DNA from: Fimenecus sp051881435
GTDB taxonomy: Bacteria > Bacillota > Clostridia > Oscillospirales > Acutalibacteraceae
Assembly: GCA_051881435.1 (NCBI GenBank)
Contig: JBJEPW010000015.1
Location: 1 to 12,464 of the forward strand
Direction of reading: 5' to 3'
Length of the DNA stretch: 12,464 nucleotides
The notes under the pieces were generated by a model. It was not told the DNA's origin. It worked only from the letters and a program-made list of their open reading frames with translations, and searched no databases. The position numbers were made by a program, and so were the translations under genes. Below, in pieces: positions 1-5,610 of the stretch (the first letter of the stretch is position 1; every line of letters starts with the position of its first letter).

Positions 1-1
1 G

Positions 2-187
2 GTTACCCGTATGCTATCTTCTCTTGTGAGTCGATATATGACCGAGGGAGAAAAGCTGCTGGAGGGTACAAATATTTGGGTTTGCACGACCTGTGGGTTC
101 GTCTACATCGGCGAACAGGCACCTCAGTTGTGTCCTGTATGTAAAGTCCCTGCATGGAAATTTGAAAAAATTGAAGGGAGAGAGTAA
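2..187 (+). CDS. C-terminal fragment of a protein ending in a rubredoxin-like knuckle (5' end outside window)
   Basis: The reading frame is open from the window edge to a TAA at 185-187, giving 61 residues. A helical stretch is followed by a short rubredoxin-type metal site: C28-x2-C31-G, twelve residues, then C44-P-V-C47. Both cysteine pairs are intact, so it should bind one iron (rubredoxin) or zinc. This short spacing is the kind found at the ends of rubrerythrins rather than in free-standing rubredoxins. The stop lies 2 bp before the next ATG, and the ribosome binding site of the next gene (GGGAGAG, about 176-182) sits inside this coding end, so the two are almost certainly co-transcribed and coupled. 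The N-terminal part is missing, so the full function cannot be named. An electron-transfer or oxidative-stress role is inferred from the neighbours. Confidence 0.75.
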   Translation, partial: VTRMLSSLVSRYMTEGEKLLEGTNIWVCTTCGFVYIGEQAPQLCPVCKVPAWKFEKIEGRE

Positions 188-189
188 TC

Positions 190-1359
190 ATGGATAAAGT
201 AGCTGTTCGTAATTTGAGACTATGTACAAAGGATTGTCTCTGCCTGTATGTTTGCCCTGTGGGAGCAACGGACACAGAAAACAGTATTATTGATGTTGAA
301 AAATGCATTGGCTGCGGTGTTTGTGCAGGTGCTTGTCCAAGCGGAGCCATCAGTATGGTGCCAAAGGTTTATCCTGTTCAACAGGCAAAGACAGATTCTG
401 TCAAAGCGGTATTGAATAGCGTTGCTCAGCGCAAAGCAGATGAGGAAAAAGCTGCTTTGCAAATTGCAGAAACTACCGAAAAAGACGGCCTCTACCGCTT
501 GATGAAAGCTGTTGCCAAGTCTGAAAGATTGGTGGCAGAGGACATAATGCGTGAGGCAGGATACATGCTTCCTCAAAGCAATAACGCTCATGAACTTTTG
601 GAAGAACTTATTGCGAAGTCGCCCGACGGATTTCCTGTGGAAACTGCAAAAAAACTACTTAATATGATTCCGAATAATGAAAATAAAAAGAAAGAGGTAA
701 AAGTTATGAAAAAATGGGTTTGTTCCGTATGCGGATATGTACACGAGGGTGACACTCCTCCTGAAAAGTGTCCTGTTTGCAAGCAGCCTGCCGAAAAGTT
801 TAATCTTGTAGAGGAAGAAAAGAAAAATCCTTATGCAGGTACGCAAACTGAAAAGAATTTGGAAACAGCGTTTGCGGGTGAGTCTCAGGCTCGTAATAAA
901 TATACCTACTTTGCTTCCGTTGCCAAAAAGGAAGGCTACGAGCAAATGGCTGCATTGTTTCTGAAAACCGCTGATAATGAAAAAGAACACGCTAAAATGT
1001 GGTTCAAAGAGCTGAACGGTCTTGGTGATACTGCTGACAATTTACTGTCTGCTGCTGAAGGAGAGAACTACGAGTGGACAGATATGTACGATGGCTTTGC
1101 TAAGACTGCTGAAGCAGAAGGATTTCCCGAGCTTGCTGCTAAGTTCCGCATGGTTGCCGCTATTGAAAAACATCATGAGGAACGCTACCGTACACTGCTT
1201 CACAATCTGGAAACGGCACAGGTTTTTGAAAAGAGTGAAGTAAAGGTTTGGGAATGCCGCAACTGCGGACATATAGTTGTGGGAACCAAAGCTCCCGAAG
1301 TATGCCCCGTTTGCGCCCATCCGCAGGCTTACTTTGAGGTGAATGCTGAGAACTACTGA
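190..1359 (+). CDS. Ferredoxin-rubrerythrin fusion protein (2x[4Fe-4S] domain + double-rubredoxin rubrerythrin)
   Basis: A 389-residue redox protein. Residues about 1-60 are a ferredoxin-like domain: C12, C16, C18 and C22-P, then a canonical C39-x2-C42-x2-C45-x3-C49-P. Residues about 60-170 are a charged, mostly helical linker of unknown role. From M173 the protein is a complete rubrerythrin: an N-terminal knuckle (C178, C181, C194, C197), a ferritin-like four-helix domain with the expected diiron ligands (E231, E264, H267, E292, E295, E326, H329), and a C-terminal knuckle (C356, C359, C372, C375). Rubrerythrins reduce hydrogen peroxide in anaerobes using electrons passed through rubredoxin sites. 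M173 (ATG at 706) has its own ribosome binding site, AAGAGGT at 692-698 with 7-nt spacing, so a separate rubrerythrin of about 217 residues may also be made. The ATG at 190 has GGGAGAG upstream. No stop separates the two halves. A lost stop codon between two once separate genes, or a sequencing error, is possible. Confidence 0.88.
   Translation: MDKVAVRNLRLCTKDCLCLYVCPVGATDTENSIIDVEKCIGCGVCAGACPSGAISMVPKVYPVQQAKTDSVKAVLNSVAQRKADEEKAALQIAETTEKDGLYRLMKAVAKSERLVAEDIMREAGYMLPQSNNAHELLEELIAKSPDGFPVETAKKLLNMIPNNENKKKEVKVMKKWVCSVCGYVHEGDTPPEKCPVCKQPAEKFNLVEEEKKNPYAGTQTEKNLETAFAGESQARNKYTYFASVAKKEGYEQMAALFLKTADNEKEHAKMWFKELNGLGDTADNLLSAAEGENYEWTDMYDGFAKTAEAEGFPELAAKFRMVAAIEKHHEERYRTLLHNLETAQVFEKSEVKVWECRNCGHIVVGTKAPEVCPVCAHPQAYFEVNAENY
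706..1359 (+). CDS. Possible internal translation start: free rubrerythrin
   Basis: The ATG at 706-708 is in frame with the fusion ORF and begins exactly at the first residue of a normal double-knuckle rubrerythrin (MKKWVCSVCG). A good Shine-Dalgarno sequence, AAGAGGT at 692-698, lies 7 nt upstream, which is hard to explain if translation only ever starts at 190. The product would be about 217 residues, close to the usual rubrerythrin length plus one extra knuckle. This is an alternative product of the same ORF, not an additional separate reading frame. Confidence 0.5.
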   Translation: MKKWVCSVCGYVHEGDTPPEKCPVCKQPAEKFNLVEEEKKNPYAGTQTEKNLETAFAGESQARNKYTYFASVAKKEGYEQMAALFLKTADNEKEHAKMWFKELNGLGDTADNLLSAAEGENYEWTDMYDGFAKTAEAEGFPELAAKFRMVAAIEKHHEERYRTLLHNLETAQVFEKSEVKVWECRNCGHIVVGTKAPEVCPVCAHPQAYFEVNAENY

Positions 1360-1394
1360 TCACAGCGCTTTAACGAAATAAAGATACTCTAATT

Positions 1395-1438
1395 AAAATA
1401 CGGTGTAACCTTAATTTTGAGGCTACACCGTATTTTTG
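1395..1438. terminator. Hairpin terminator, probably bidirectional
   Basis: ATACGGTGTAACC at 1398-1410 pairs with GGCTACACCGTAT at 1421-1433 with one internal mismatch. The stem is flanked by AAAA on the left and TTTTT on the right, so it reads as an intrinsic terminator on both strands. It closes the redox operon from the left and the tnpV gene (ending at 1464) from the right. Confidence 0.8.
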
Positions 1439-1463
1439 CCGAAATATTATCTGTAAATTATTG

Positions 1464-1838
1464 TTATACATAGATTAAATCCGTATTTATAATCTCCGTC
1501 ACACGATTATGGATATTGTTCATTTGATGCACCCACAGCATTTGATTTTCTGCTTTGAGTTGTTCGGTTACATTTTCATTTTCGGCAAGCTCTTTTACTA
1601 ACAGAATAAACATTTCTTCTGCTTGCTTGTCAATATCGGTAAGGTAACTGTTTAATTTTCCGCTCGTCAGCAAATTAATATACAATACCTTGTGATTTTG
1701 CTTTAGATAGCGCTTGTGCCGCTGACCCCACATTCCGATTGGCTTTGTTTCTTGTTCGGGTATTTGTAAATTGGGAAGATAATAATCTCCAACCTGTGTG
1801 TATGTGCCGCCCATTTGCTCAAAAATAGTCTTTTCCAT
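1464..1838 (-). CDS. tnpV: TnpV family transposon-encoded protein
   Basis: A 124-residue protein beginning MEKTIFEQMGGTYTQ, with the family's hallmark segments PIGMWGQRH(K/R)RYL and LLTSGKLNSYL, then a helical C-terminal half. I recognise this as the TnpV family, carried by Tn4451-type and Tn1549-like conjugative or mobilisable elements of Clostridia. Its biochemical role is not established. The start at 1838 is chosen because GGAGGT lies about 10 nt upstream inside the end of the preceding small ORF; the frame is open further upstream, but that part overlaps the partner gene. The gap to the partner's stop is 4 nt, so the two are translationally coupled. No serine recombinase, relaxase or other element gene is visible nearby, so this is probably a remnant or a domesticated fragment. 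A bidirectional hairpin terminator follows. Confidence 0.88.
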   Translation of the reverse strand: MEKTIFEQMGGTYTQVGDYYLPNLQIPEQETKPIGMWGQRHKRYLKQNHKVLYINLLTSGKLNSYLTDIDKQAEEMFILLVKELAENENVTEQLKAENQMLWVHQMNNIHNRVTEIINTDLIYV

Positions 1839-1842
1839 AATC

Positions 1843-2028
1843 TTAAACCTCCGTCGTCTTAATTCTAAATTTCTTAATCGGTGCGTGAGCAAATTTGATG
1901 ATAAGTTCATCAACTGCATCTGTATATCTTCCGTCTGCAATGAGTTTGTTTCTCAAATTGTTTAGACTGTCGATAATAACGCTGTGCTCATAATCGCCAA
2001 TCGCTAAGTAATATTTTTGCTTTCGCAT
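1843..2028 (-). CDS. Small conserved partner of TnpV, unknown function
   Basis: A 61-residue protein starting MRKQKYYLAIGDYEHSVII, directly upstream of tnpV. I have the impression that a similar small ORF accompanies tnpV in clostridial mobile elements; its function is unknown. The ATG at 2028 has a very strong Shine-Dalgarno (AAAGGAGGT, 7 nt away), which sets the start rather than the ATG 15 codons upstream. The ORF carries the tnpV ribosome binding site near its 3' end. The sequence suggests a short beta strand followed by helices (residues about 15-50) and a basic C-terminus. It has no transmembrane segment, no clear helix-turn-helix and no cysteine pattern. Confidence 0.75.
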   Translation of the reverse strand: MRKQKYYLAIGDYEHSVIIDSLNNLRNKLIADGRYTDAVDELIIKFAHAPIKKFRIKTTEV

Positions 2029-2106
2029 ACGCTCGACCTCCTTTGTATCTACATTGTAGCAGGAGAATATCAAGATGACGAATGTGCGATTTTATTTTTG
2101 AACATA

Positions 2107-2154
2107 AAGAAAGACAGAGTAAAAAGCATTTTTGCCTTATACTCTGTCTTTCTT
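2107..2154. repeat. Long perfect hairpin in the intergenic region
   Basis: AAGAAAGACAGAGTA at 2107-2121 is perfectly complementary to TACTCTGTCTTTCTT at 2140-2154. Further pairs continue inside (2123-2124 with 2137-2138, 2126-2127 with 2134-2135) around an ATTTTT loop. The flanks are T-rich but lack a clean U-run, and no gene ends into it from either side: it lies behind the start of the tnpV pair and ahead of the cysteine-rich pair. It could be an orphan terminator left by a deletion, an element boundary or an RNA structure. The rest of 2074-2319 shows nothing I can name. Confidence 0.65.
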
Positions 2155-2319
2155 GCCTTTGCAATGCCCATAAAGTTTTATTTTTAAGTGTTTTTCAAAT
2201 TACTTCCTTATGTGGCGTTAGCATTTGCGTAAACTCATTTTTTATGTTGTGAAAAACGAACAATTCTTTCCGTTGTCCATAAAATGTAGTACAGGCATAA
2301 AAGAGAGGAGGAATTGTTT

Positions 2320-2679
2320 ATGTCAGAATACACAAGCTGTGCATGCGGCTTGGTCAACGGCTCACCGGAGCCTCACGACGGCACTTGCCCTGCAACAGGC
2401 TTTCAGAAGGTAGGTGTTTGCGTACCTGTAATTGTTACGCCCTTTGCCCGTGCGGGACAAACCGTTACAAAATGCTGCGGCGACCCTGTGGTAGTTGCGG
2501 GAGAAAAGCCCTGCCCCGGCAAAAAGAACGGCGCCTGCGCCTTTACAATCAGCCAGACTATATGCGTGGAGGTACCCGTAAGCTTCGGCGCGACAGCCGC
2601 AGTAGGTGACACCTTCGTTGACTGTCTCGGTGCGTCAGCAGATGATATATGCGCCAATTGCAAAAAAGAGGAGCTGTAA
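2320..2679 (+). CDS. Cysteine-rich protein with two internal repeats, unknown function (paralog 1)
   Basis: A 119-residue protein with 12 cysteines (C7, C9, C23, C34, C52, C53, C65, C73, C82, C102, C111, C114) and no signal peptide or membrane segment. Two roughly 22-residue beta-rich segments resemble each other: residues 33-54 (VCVPV...AxAGQT...CCG) and 83-104 (VEVPV...AVGDTFVDCLG), with shared pattern VxVPV-x5-A-x2-G-x-T-x3-C-x-G. The next gene encodes a colinear relative. The ATG at 2320 is chosen over the in-frame TTG at 2314 because GAGGAGG at 2306-2312 is 7 nt from the ATG. The lack of a secretion signal, the high cysteine content and the tandem arrangement resemble the general style of spore-surface or coat proteins, but that is inference. 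I do not recognise the family with certainty. Confidence 0.85.
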   Translation: MSEYTSCACGLVNGSPEPHDGTCPATGFQKVGVCVPVIVTPFARAGQTVTKCCGDPVVVAGEKPCPGKKNGACAFTISQTICVEVPVSFGATAAVGDTFVDCLGASADDICANCKKEEL

Positions 2680-2683
2680 AGCA

Positions 2684-3010
2684 ATGGAACAGAATACACC
2701 TTTTGAAACGGAAAATAATATTTTGACCGAAGCGTGCAACTGCCACCGTGACGGATGCGAAAAAACCGAAAATTACTATGCAGACATCAGCGTGCCACTG
2801 GAAATGATACCAAAAACCACGCTGGGCGATGTATCTGTGGAATGCTGCGGAGAGTCGTCGGCAGAGTGCATAGAAAGCAGATGCGCAAACACCTGTACGG
2901 TTAATGTTACGCAAAAGGTAAACATCAAAATCCCCATTAGTTATCAGGTTTCGGCATGTATGGGCGAACCCGTCATAGACTGTGACGGCGACACGCCCTG
3001 CTGTCAGTAA
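2684..3010 (+). CDS. Cysteine-rich protein, paralog of the preceding gene (paralog 2), unknown function
   Basis: A 108-residue protein, also with 12 cysteines, starting at the ATG at 2684 (AGAGGAG at 2667-2673, inside the end of the preceding gene; 4 bp separate the preceding stop from this start). It aligns without gaps to paralog 1 over two blocks. ISVPLEMIPKTTLG...CCG matches VCVPVIVTPFARAG...CCG. The segment from C71 through IPISY to IDCDG matches the one from C73 through VPVSF to VDCLG. Both proteins also carry an N-terminal C-x-C (C18, C20). Conserved positions are the prolines, glycines, the CC pair and the D-C-x-G. It has no signal peptide, and it ends in a CC pair near the C-terminus. 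The two products probably form one assembly, perhaps disulfide-linked or metal-binding; the role is unknown. A hairpin follows 5-10 bp after the stop. Confidence 0.82.
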   Translation: MEQNTPFETENNILTEACNCHRDGCEKTENYYADISVPLEMIPKTTLGDVSVECCGESSAECIESRCANTCTVNVTQKVNIKIPISYQVSACMGEPVIDCDGDTPCCQ

Positions 3011-3016
3011 AATAAA

Positions 3017-3050
3017 AAGCGCCGTTGGAACAGAGTTTCAGCGGCGTTTC
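3017..3050 (+). terminator. Intrinsic terminator after the cysteine-rich pair
   Basis: CGCCGTTG at 3020-3027 pairs with CAGCGGCG at 3039-3046 (one G-T pair), extended by flanking A/T pairs, and is followed by TTTC. The U-run is short, so it may be only moderately efficient. It lies just downstream of the stop at 3010. Confidence 0.6.
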
Positions 3051-3073
3051 GGCTTGTAGTGGTAGAATTAAGA

Positions 3074-3289
3074 CTATTTATTCCGTTTCGGATTGTTGGT
3101 TTGGCCTAACAGATAATCGATTGATACATTATAATAATTTGAGAGTGTAATCAAAACTTCTGTGGGAATATCTCTTTTTCCGTTTTCATACAGAGAGTAA
3201 CAAACCTGTGAACAGTTTAAAAGCTCGGCAAGGTCTTTTTGAAACAAATCAGCGTCTTCTCTTAAATTCTTCAATCTGTCGTATGCCAT
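3074..3289 (-). CDS. XRE-family helix-turn-helix transcriptional regulator
   Basis: A 71-residue protein made of almost nothing but a Cro/C1-type DNA-binding domain. Residues about 6-61 show LKNLREDADLFQKDLAELL, the recognition region CSQVCYSLYENGKRDIP, and the usual end LITLSNYYNVSIDYLLG. A short basic tail follows, and there is no ligand or peptidase domain. The start at 3289 has GAGGTGA about 5-6 nt upstream; the longer frame to 3349 would run through the operator region. It is divergent from a lipoprotein gene, and the 128-bp gap carries ATAACA-TGTTAT palindromes that overlap that gene's promoter, so it most likely represses the lipoprotein and perhaps itself. Such single-domain repressors often come from phages or integrative elements, but can be chromosomal. 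Confidence 0.88.
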   Translation of the reverse strand: MAYDRLKNLREDADLFQKDLAELLNCSQVCYSLYENGKRDIPTEVLITLSNYYNVSIDYLLGQTNNPKRNK

Positions 3290-3317
3290 AAAAGTCACCT
3301 CGTACAAATTATGGCAT

Positions 3318-3388
3318 AAAACAAATTGATATATTGACGGGCATAACAAATTGTTATATAATTGGAAACAAGTATAACATATTGTTAT
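3318..3388. promoter_or_regulatory. Cluster of palindromic operators for the XRE repressor
   Basis: ATAACAAATTGTTAT at 3343-3357 is a perfect odd palindrome (7-bp arms). ATAACATATTGTTAT at 3374-3388 has 6-bp arms. A weaker copy at 3318-3332 matches the first at 13 of 15 positions. The two strong sites are 31 bp apart centre to centre, about three helical turns. One lies in the promoter spacer and one just after the predicted transcription start. Binding by the adjacent regulator is inferred from position and symmetry. Confidence 0.7.
3334..3362 (+). promoter_or_regulatory. Sigma-A-type promoter of the lipoprotein gene
   Basis: TTGACG at 3334-3339 and a perfect TATAAT at 3357-3362 are separated by 17 bp. 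The spacer contains the first palindromic operator, so repressor and RNA polymerase cannot occupy the site together. Predicted transcription start is near 3369, about 49 nt before the ATG at 3418. Confidence 0.8.
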
Positions 3389-3417
3389 GTGATTATGAAA
3401 GAGAGGATGATATTTCT

Positions 3418-4002
3418 ATGAAAAAAACAGTAGCTTTGTTGTTGTGCCTGTGCGTTTTGCTTGTTTTTCCTTCCTGCGGAAAAGATGAGGATGAAATTGA
3501 AGACACAAAAAGAACGGCTAAAACATCGGAAAATCCAATTGTAACAGAACCTACAACCATTGCAACGCCTATGTCACAATGGGGATTTAACAATATTGAA
3601 GAGTGGGGGAGCGGCTTTTTGGAAATTACGGGATACAATTTATCCGGAGCTGATGAATTTGTGTTCTATTGCGGTGATTACAGTATGAACTCATGGACAT
3701 TTGAGAATGGGTACATTGTTACTCATAGGGTCGAAGATAATGAGATTATGACATATGATGCACAACAGTATTATGTTGTAAACAATGATACGGCTACAAT
3801 CCCGGGGGACGGTACACTTACAATCGCCGAAAGAAAAACGGTTGACGATAAAGAATTTATGGTGTTTGTAGAGAAACGAAGTGCGAATCGTGAACGTTGG
3901 TATGTACCGTATTCACTTATTGATTGGGATAGAGGATTTGAGCCATATCAAGCCGACGATGGGTATGATTATAGATATGCATATAAATTTTATTTAAAAT
4001 AA
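3418..4002 (+). CDS. Putative lipoprotein, unknown function
   Basis: A 194-residue protein with a lipoprotein signal: a short basic start (MKKT), a hydrophobic core (VALLLCLCVLLVF) and lipid-accepting C20 in VFPSC-G. The lipobox is imperfect because position -3 is F. A charged, Thr-rich linker (residues about 21-52) leads to an aromatic-rich domain (55-194) with many Trp and Tyr residues and probable beta structure. The end, from about 160, has WYVPYSLIDWDRGF and a Tyr-rich tail. I do not recognise the domain. The start at 3418 is preferred over the upstream frame because the lipoprotein signal begins there and GAGAGGA (3401-3407) precedes it. It is controlled by the divergent XRE regulator, judging by the operators in its promoter. 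It should sit on the outer face of the cytoplasmic membrane. Confidence 0.8.
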   Translation: MKKTVALLLCLCVLLVFPSCGKDEDEIEDTKRTAKTSENPIVTEPTTIATPMSQWGFNNIEEWGSGFLEITGYNLSGADEFVFYCGDYSMNSWTFENGYIVTHRVEDNEIMTYDAQQYYVVNNDTATIPGDGTLTIAERKTVDDKEFMVFVEKRSANRERWYVPYSLIDWDRGFEPYQADDGYDYRYAYKFYLK

Positions 4003-4039
4003 ACAATGTAATTAAGTTTATTTAAGGCACTGTCTTCCC

Positions 4040-4080
4040 CATCGCCAAATTATATGTGATTTGAGGGTCGGGGACGCCGC
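4040..4080. repeat. Imperfect palindrome between the two lipoprotein genes
   Basis: CCCC...CAAAT at about 4037-4050 faces ATTTG...GGGG at about 4060-4075. The outer and inner arms pair and the middle is mismatched. The adjacent GGTCGGGGACGCCG has the look of GC-rich intergenic repeats found in gut Clostridia. There is no U-run, so it is not a convincing terminator. It may be a decayed copy of a dispersed element. Confidence 0.3.
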
Positions 4081-4107
4081 AACACTTGTGATGAAAGGGC
4101 GTTAATA

Positions 4108-5316
4108 TTGAGAAAAAGAATTAAAGTATTCTGCTGTATTTTAGCTGTTATTCTGCTTTCGGTTTCTTTTGCATCATGCGGTTCTGACAAAACCGGCAGT
4201 GAAAATCAAGAAACAGTAACCGAAAAAAAGGCAGAAAAAGATAAACTGACAATTACTGATAATGAGATCAGATATCATTACTATAGAATATATGTTAATT
4301 TCAGCAGTACAGCGGCCCAATATGATTCGTATTACGGAGAAGGGTTAGGTAAAGCATATACAGGCTATGATTATAAAATCTCTCCCGAAGATCAACAATA
4401 TGAGGATGAGTTCAGCAGCACAACAGGAGTTACTTCCGAAGAAATAGGGATTGAAAACCCCACATGGGCGGATGTTTTTGCTTATTTGGCCATTGAATCG
4501 TGTTTTGCAAATAATATTGCCGCTCAAAAAGCAAAAGAAATGAAATTATCTTTAACTGAGGACGCAAAAGAAGATATTGAGACAACCATGAATCAAATAT
4601 CCGAGGAGGCGGAAAAACAGAATTTATCTGAAAATGATTATTTAAAATCAATATACGGCTCAAATATTACTGCAAATGAATATAAGACTTTTCTTGAAAA
4701 ATGGGAGTTGGCGTCTTTGTGGTATGACGCAATCAAAGACGGTATAACAAATGAGGAAATAGAAGAGGAATACAACGCTCATTCCTCCCAATACGGTGAA
4801 AAAATGATTGAAGAAAGTGCGGTAAGACATATTCTTGTAAAATTTCCTGACGGAAGTCAAAATCTTACCGACGGGCAAAAAGCAGAATATAAGGCAAGGG
4901 CTCAAGCTATTCTTGATGAATACAGACAAAATCCCACAGAGGCAAATTTTGCAGCGCTTGCCGTTGAAAAATCAGAGGATTACGGCTCGGCAGCAGACGG
5001 CGGTCTCATTGACGGTATTGCCAAAGACAGCAGTTATGTTACTAATTTTCTCCATTGGTCAACAGACGCTTCAAGAAAGCCAGGCGACACCGATATAATC
5101 GAAACCGAATATGGGTATCATATTATGTATTTTTCATCCCGTGGATATGAATACAATGATAATATTATAAACGCGGCGGTTGAAGAAAAATATAAAACAT
5201 TGGTTATTGACGAAGCTGTTAACGCAACAAAAGAGGCTATAAGTAATAGAAGATTTGAAAAGGTAATAAAAGAAATGAATATGATAATTGCCGAGCAGTT
5301 AGCCAAAACATATTAA
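4108..5316 (+). CDS. PrsA-like lipoprotein foldase (parvulin-type peptidyl-prolyl isomerase)
   Basis: A 402-residue protein with a signal sequence (basic MRKRIK, hydrophobic core, lipobox SFAS-C24) and a Ser/Glu/Lys-rich linker to about 45. A helical SurA_N/trigger-like region spans about 50-235, and a parvulin (PpiC/rotamase) domain about 238-343: AVRHILVKF near 238-246, an ANFAALAVEKSED helix, a GSAADGGLI turn near 293-301, and the closing strand TEYGYHIMYF near 333-342. Such membrane-anchored foldases help secreted proteins fold outside the cell. The domain order resembles PrsA, but the N-terminal region is longer, so this is a relative rather than a clear ortholog. The start is TTG at 4108, because the signal peptide begins there and GAAAGGG (4093-4099) is 8 nt upstream; no in-frame ATG fits. 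A 105-bp gap separates it from the preceding lipoprotein, with no clear terminator. Confidence 0.85.
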   Translation: MRKRIKVFCCILAVILLSVSFASCGSDKTGSENQETVTEKKAEKDKLTITDNEIRYHYYRIYVNFSSTAAQYDSYYGEGLGKAYTGYDYKISPEDQQYEDEFSSTTGVTSEEIGIENPTWADVFAYLAIESCFANNIAAQKAKEMKLSLTEDAKEDIETTMNQISEEAEKQNLSENDYLKSIYGSNITANEYKTFLEKWELASLWYDAIKDGITNEEIEEEYNAHSSQYGEKMIEESAVRHILVKFPDGSQNLTDGQKAEYKARAQAILDEYRQNPTEANFAALAVEKSEDYGSAADGGLIDGIAKDSSYVTNFLHWSTDASRKPGDTDIIETEYGYHIMYFSSRGYEYNDNIINAAVEEKYKTLVIDEAVNATKEAISNRRFEKVIKEMNMIIAEQLAKTY

Positions 5317-5332
5317 GGCACAAGAAAACGGC

Positions 5333-5505
5333 GGGCGATTCGTAACTCTCCCGTTCGCCTCGTCTCCCCTTTCAGGGGAGCCAAGGTAGGGCGGGGGCTT
5401 GCCCCCGACGCATGGTTTCCTGTAAATTAACGGCGGGAGCAGACAGCGCCCTACCTAATTGAAGTTGGTTTCCCTGTGATTTTTCGGACGATTCGTGAAT
5501 CGCCC
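5333..5505. repeat. Nested palindromic intergenic element (MITE/REP-like candidate)
   Basis: This fills most of the gene-free stretch 5317-5610. GGGCGATTC at 5333-5341 is repeated inverted as GAATCGCCC at 5497-5505, giving near-terminal inverted repeats about 173 bp apart. Inside are a 10-bp inverted pair AGGTAGGGCG (5384-5393) and CGCCCTACCT (5447-5456); a hairpin CTCCCCT-TTC-AGGGGAG (5364-5380); a hairpin CGGGGGC-TT-GCCCCCG (5392-5407); and CGATTC-GT-GAATCG at the right end (5489-5502). It is more GC-rich than its surroundings and has no ORF. The structure fits a non-autonomous mobile or dispersed repeat. From 5506 to 5610 I see only an AT-rich leader and a ribosome binding site. Confidence 0.6.
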
Positions 5506-5610
5506 CTACTTGCAAAATTAAGAATTTTATTGTAGTATAAAAGTCGGTAAAGGCGGATTGATTTATTTTATGCTGATTGCTTATATCAATACTGCAAAGG
5601 AGAATGAAAA

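Noticed and set aside
1022..1243. Plus-strand 73-codon ORF
   Set aside because: Out-of-frame shadow within the rubrerythrin domain, whose diiron ligands are intact in the main frame.
2273..2301. TTGTCC-17-CATAAA as a promoter of the cysteine-rich pair
   Set aside because: The -10 match is poor and the predicted start would fall on the ribosome binding site; the true promoter is not clear.
2558..2914. Minus-strand 118-codon ORF across the cysteine-rich pair
   Set aside because: It is antisense to two genes with good ribosome binding sites and mutual homology, and shows no family features.
5392..5407. GC-rich hairpin CGGGGGC-TT-GCCCCCG as a terminator for the foldase gene
   Set aside because: No T-run follows; it fits better as part of the nested palindromic element.
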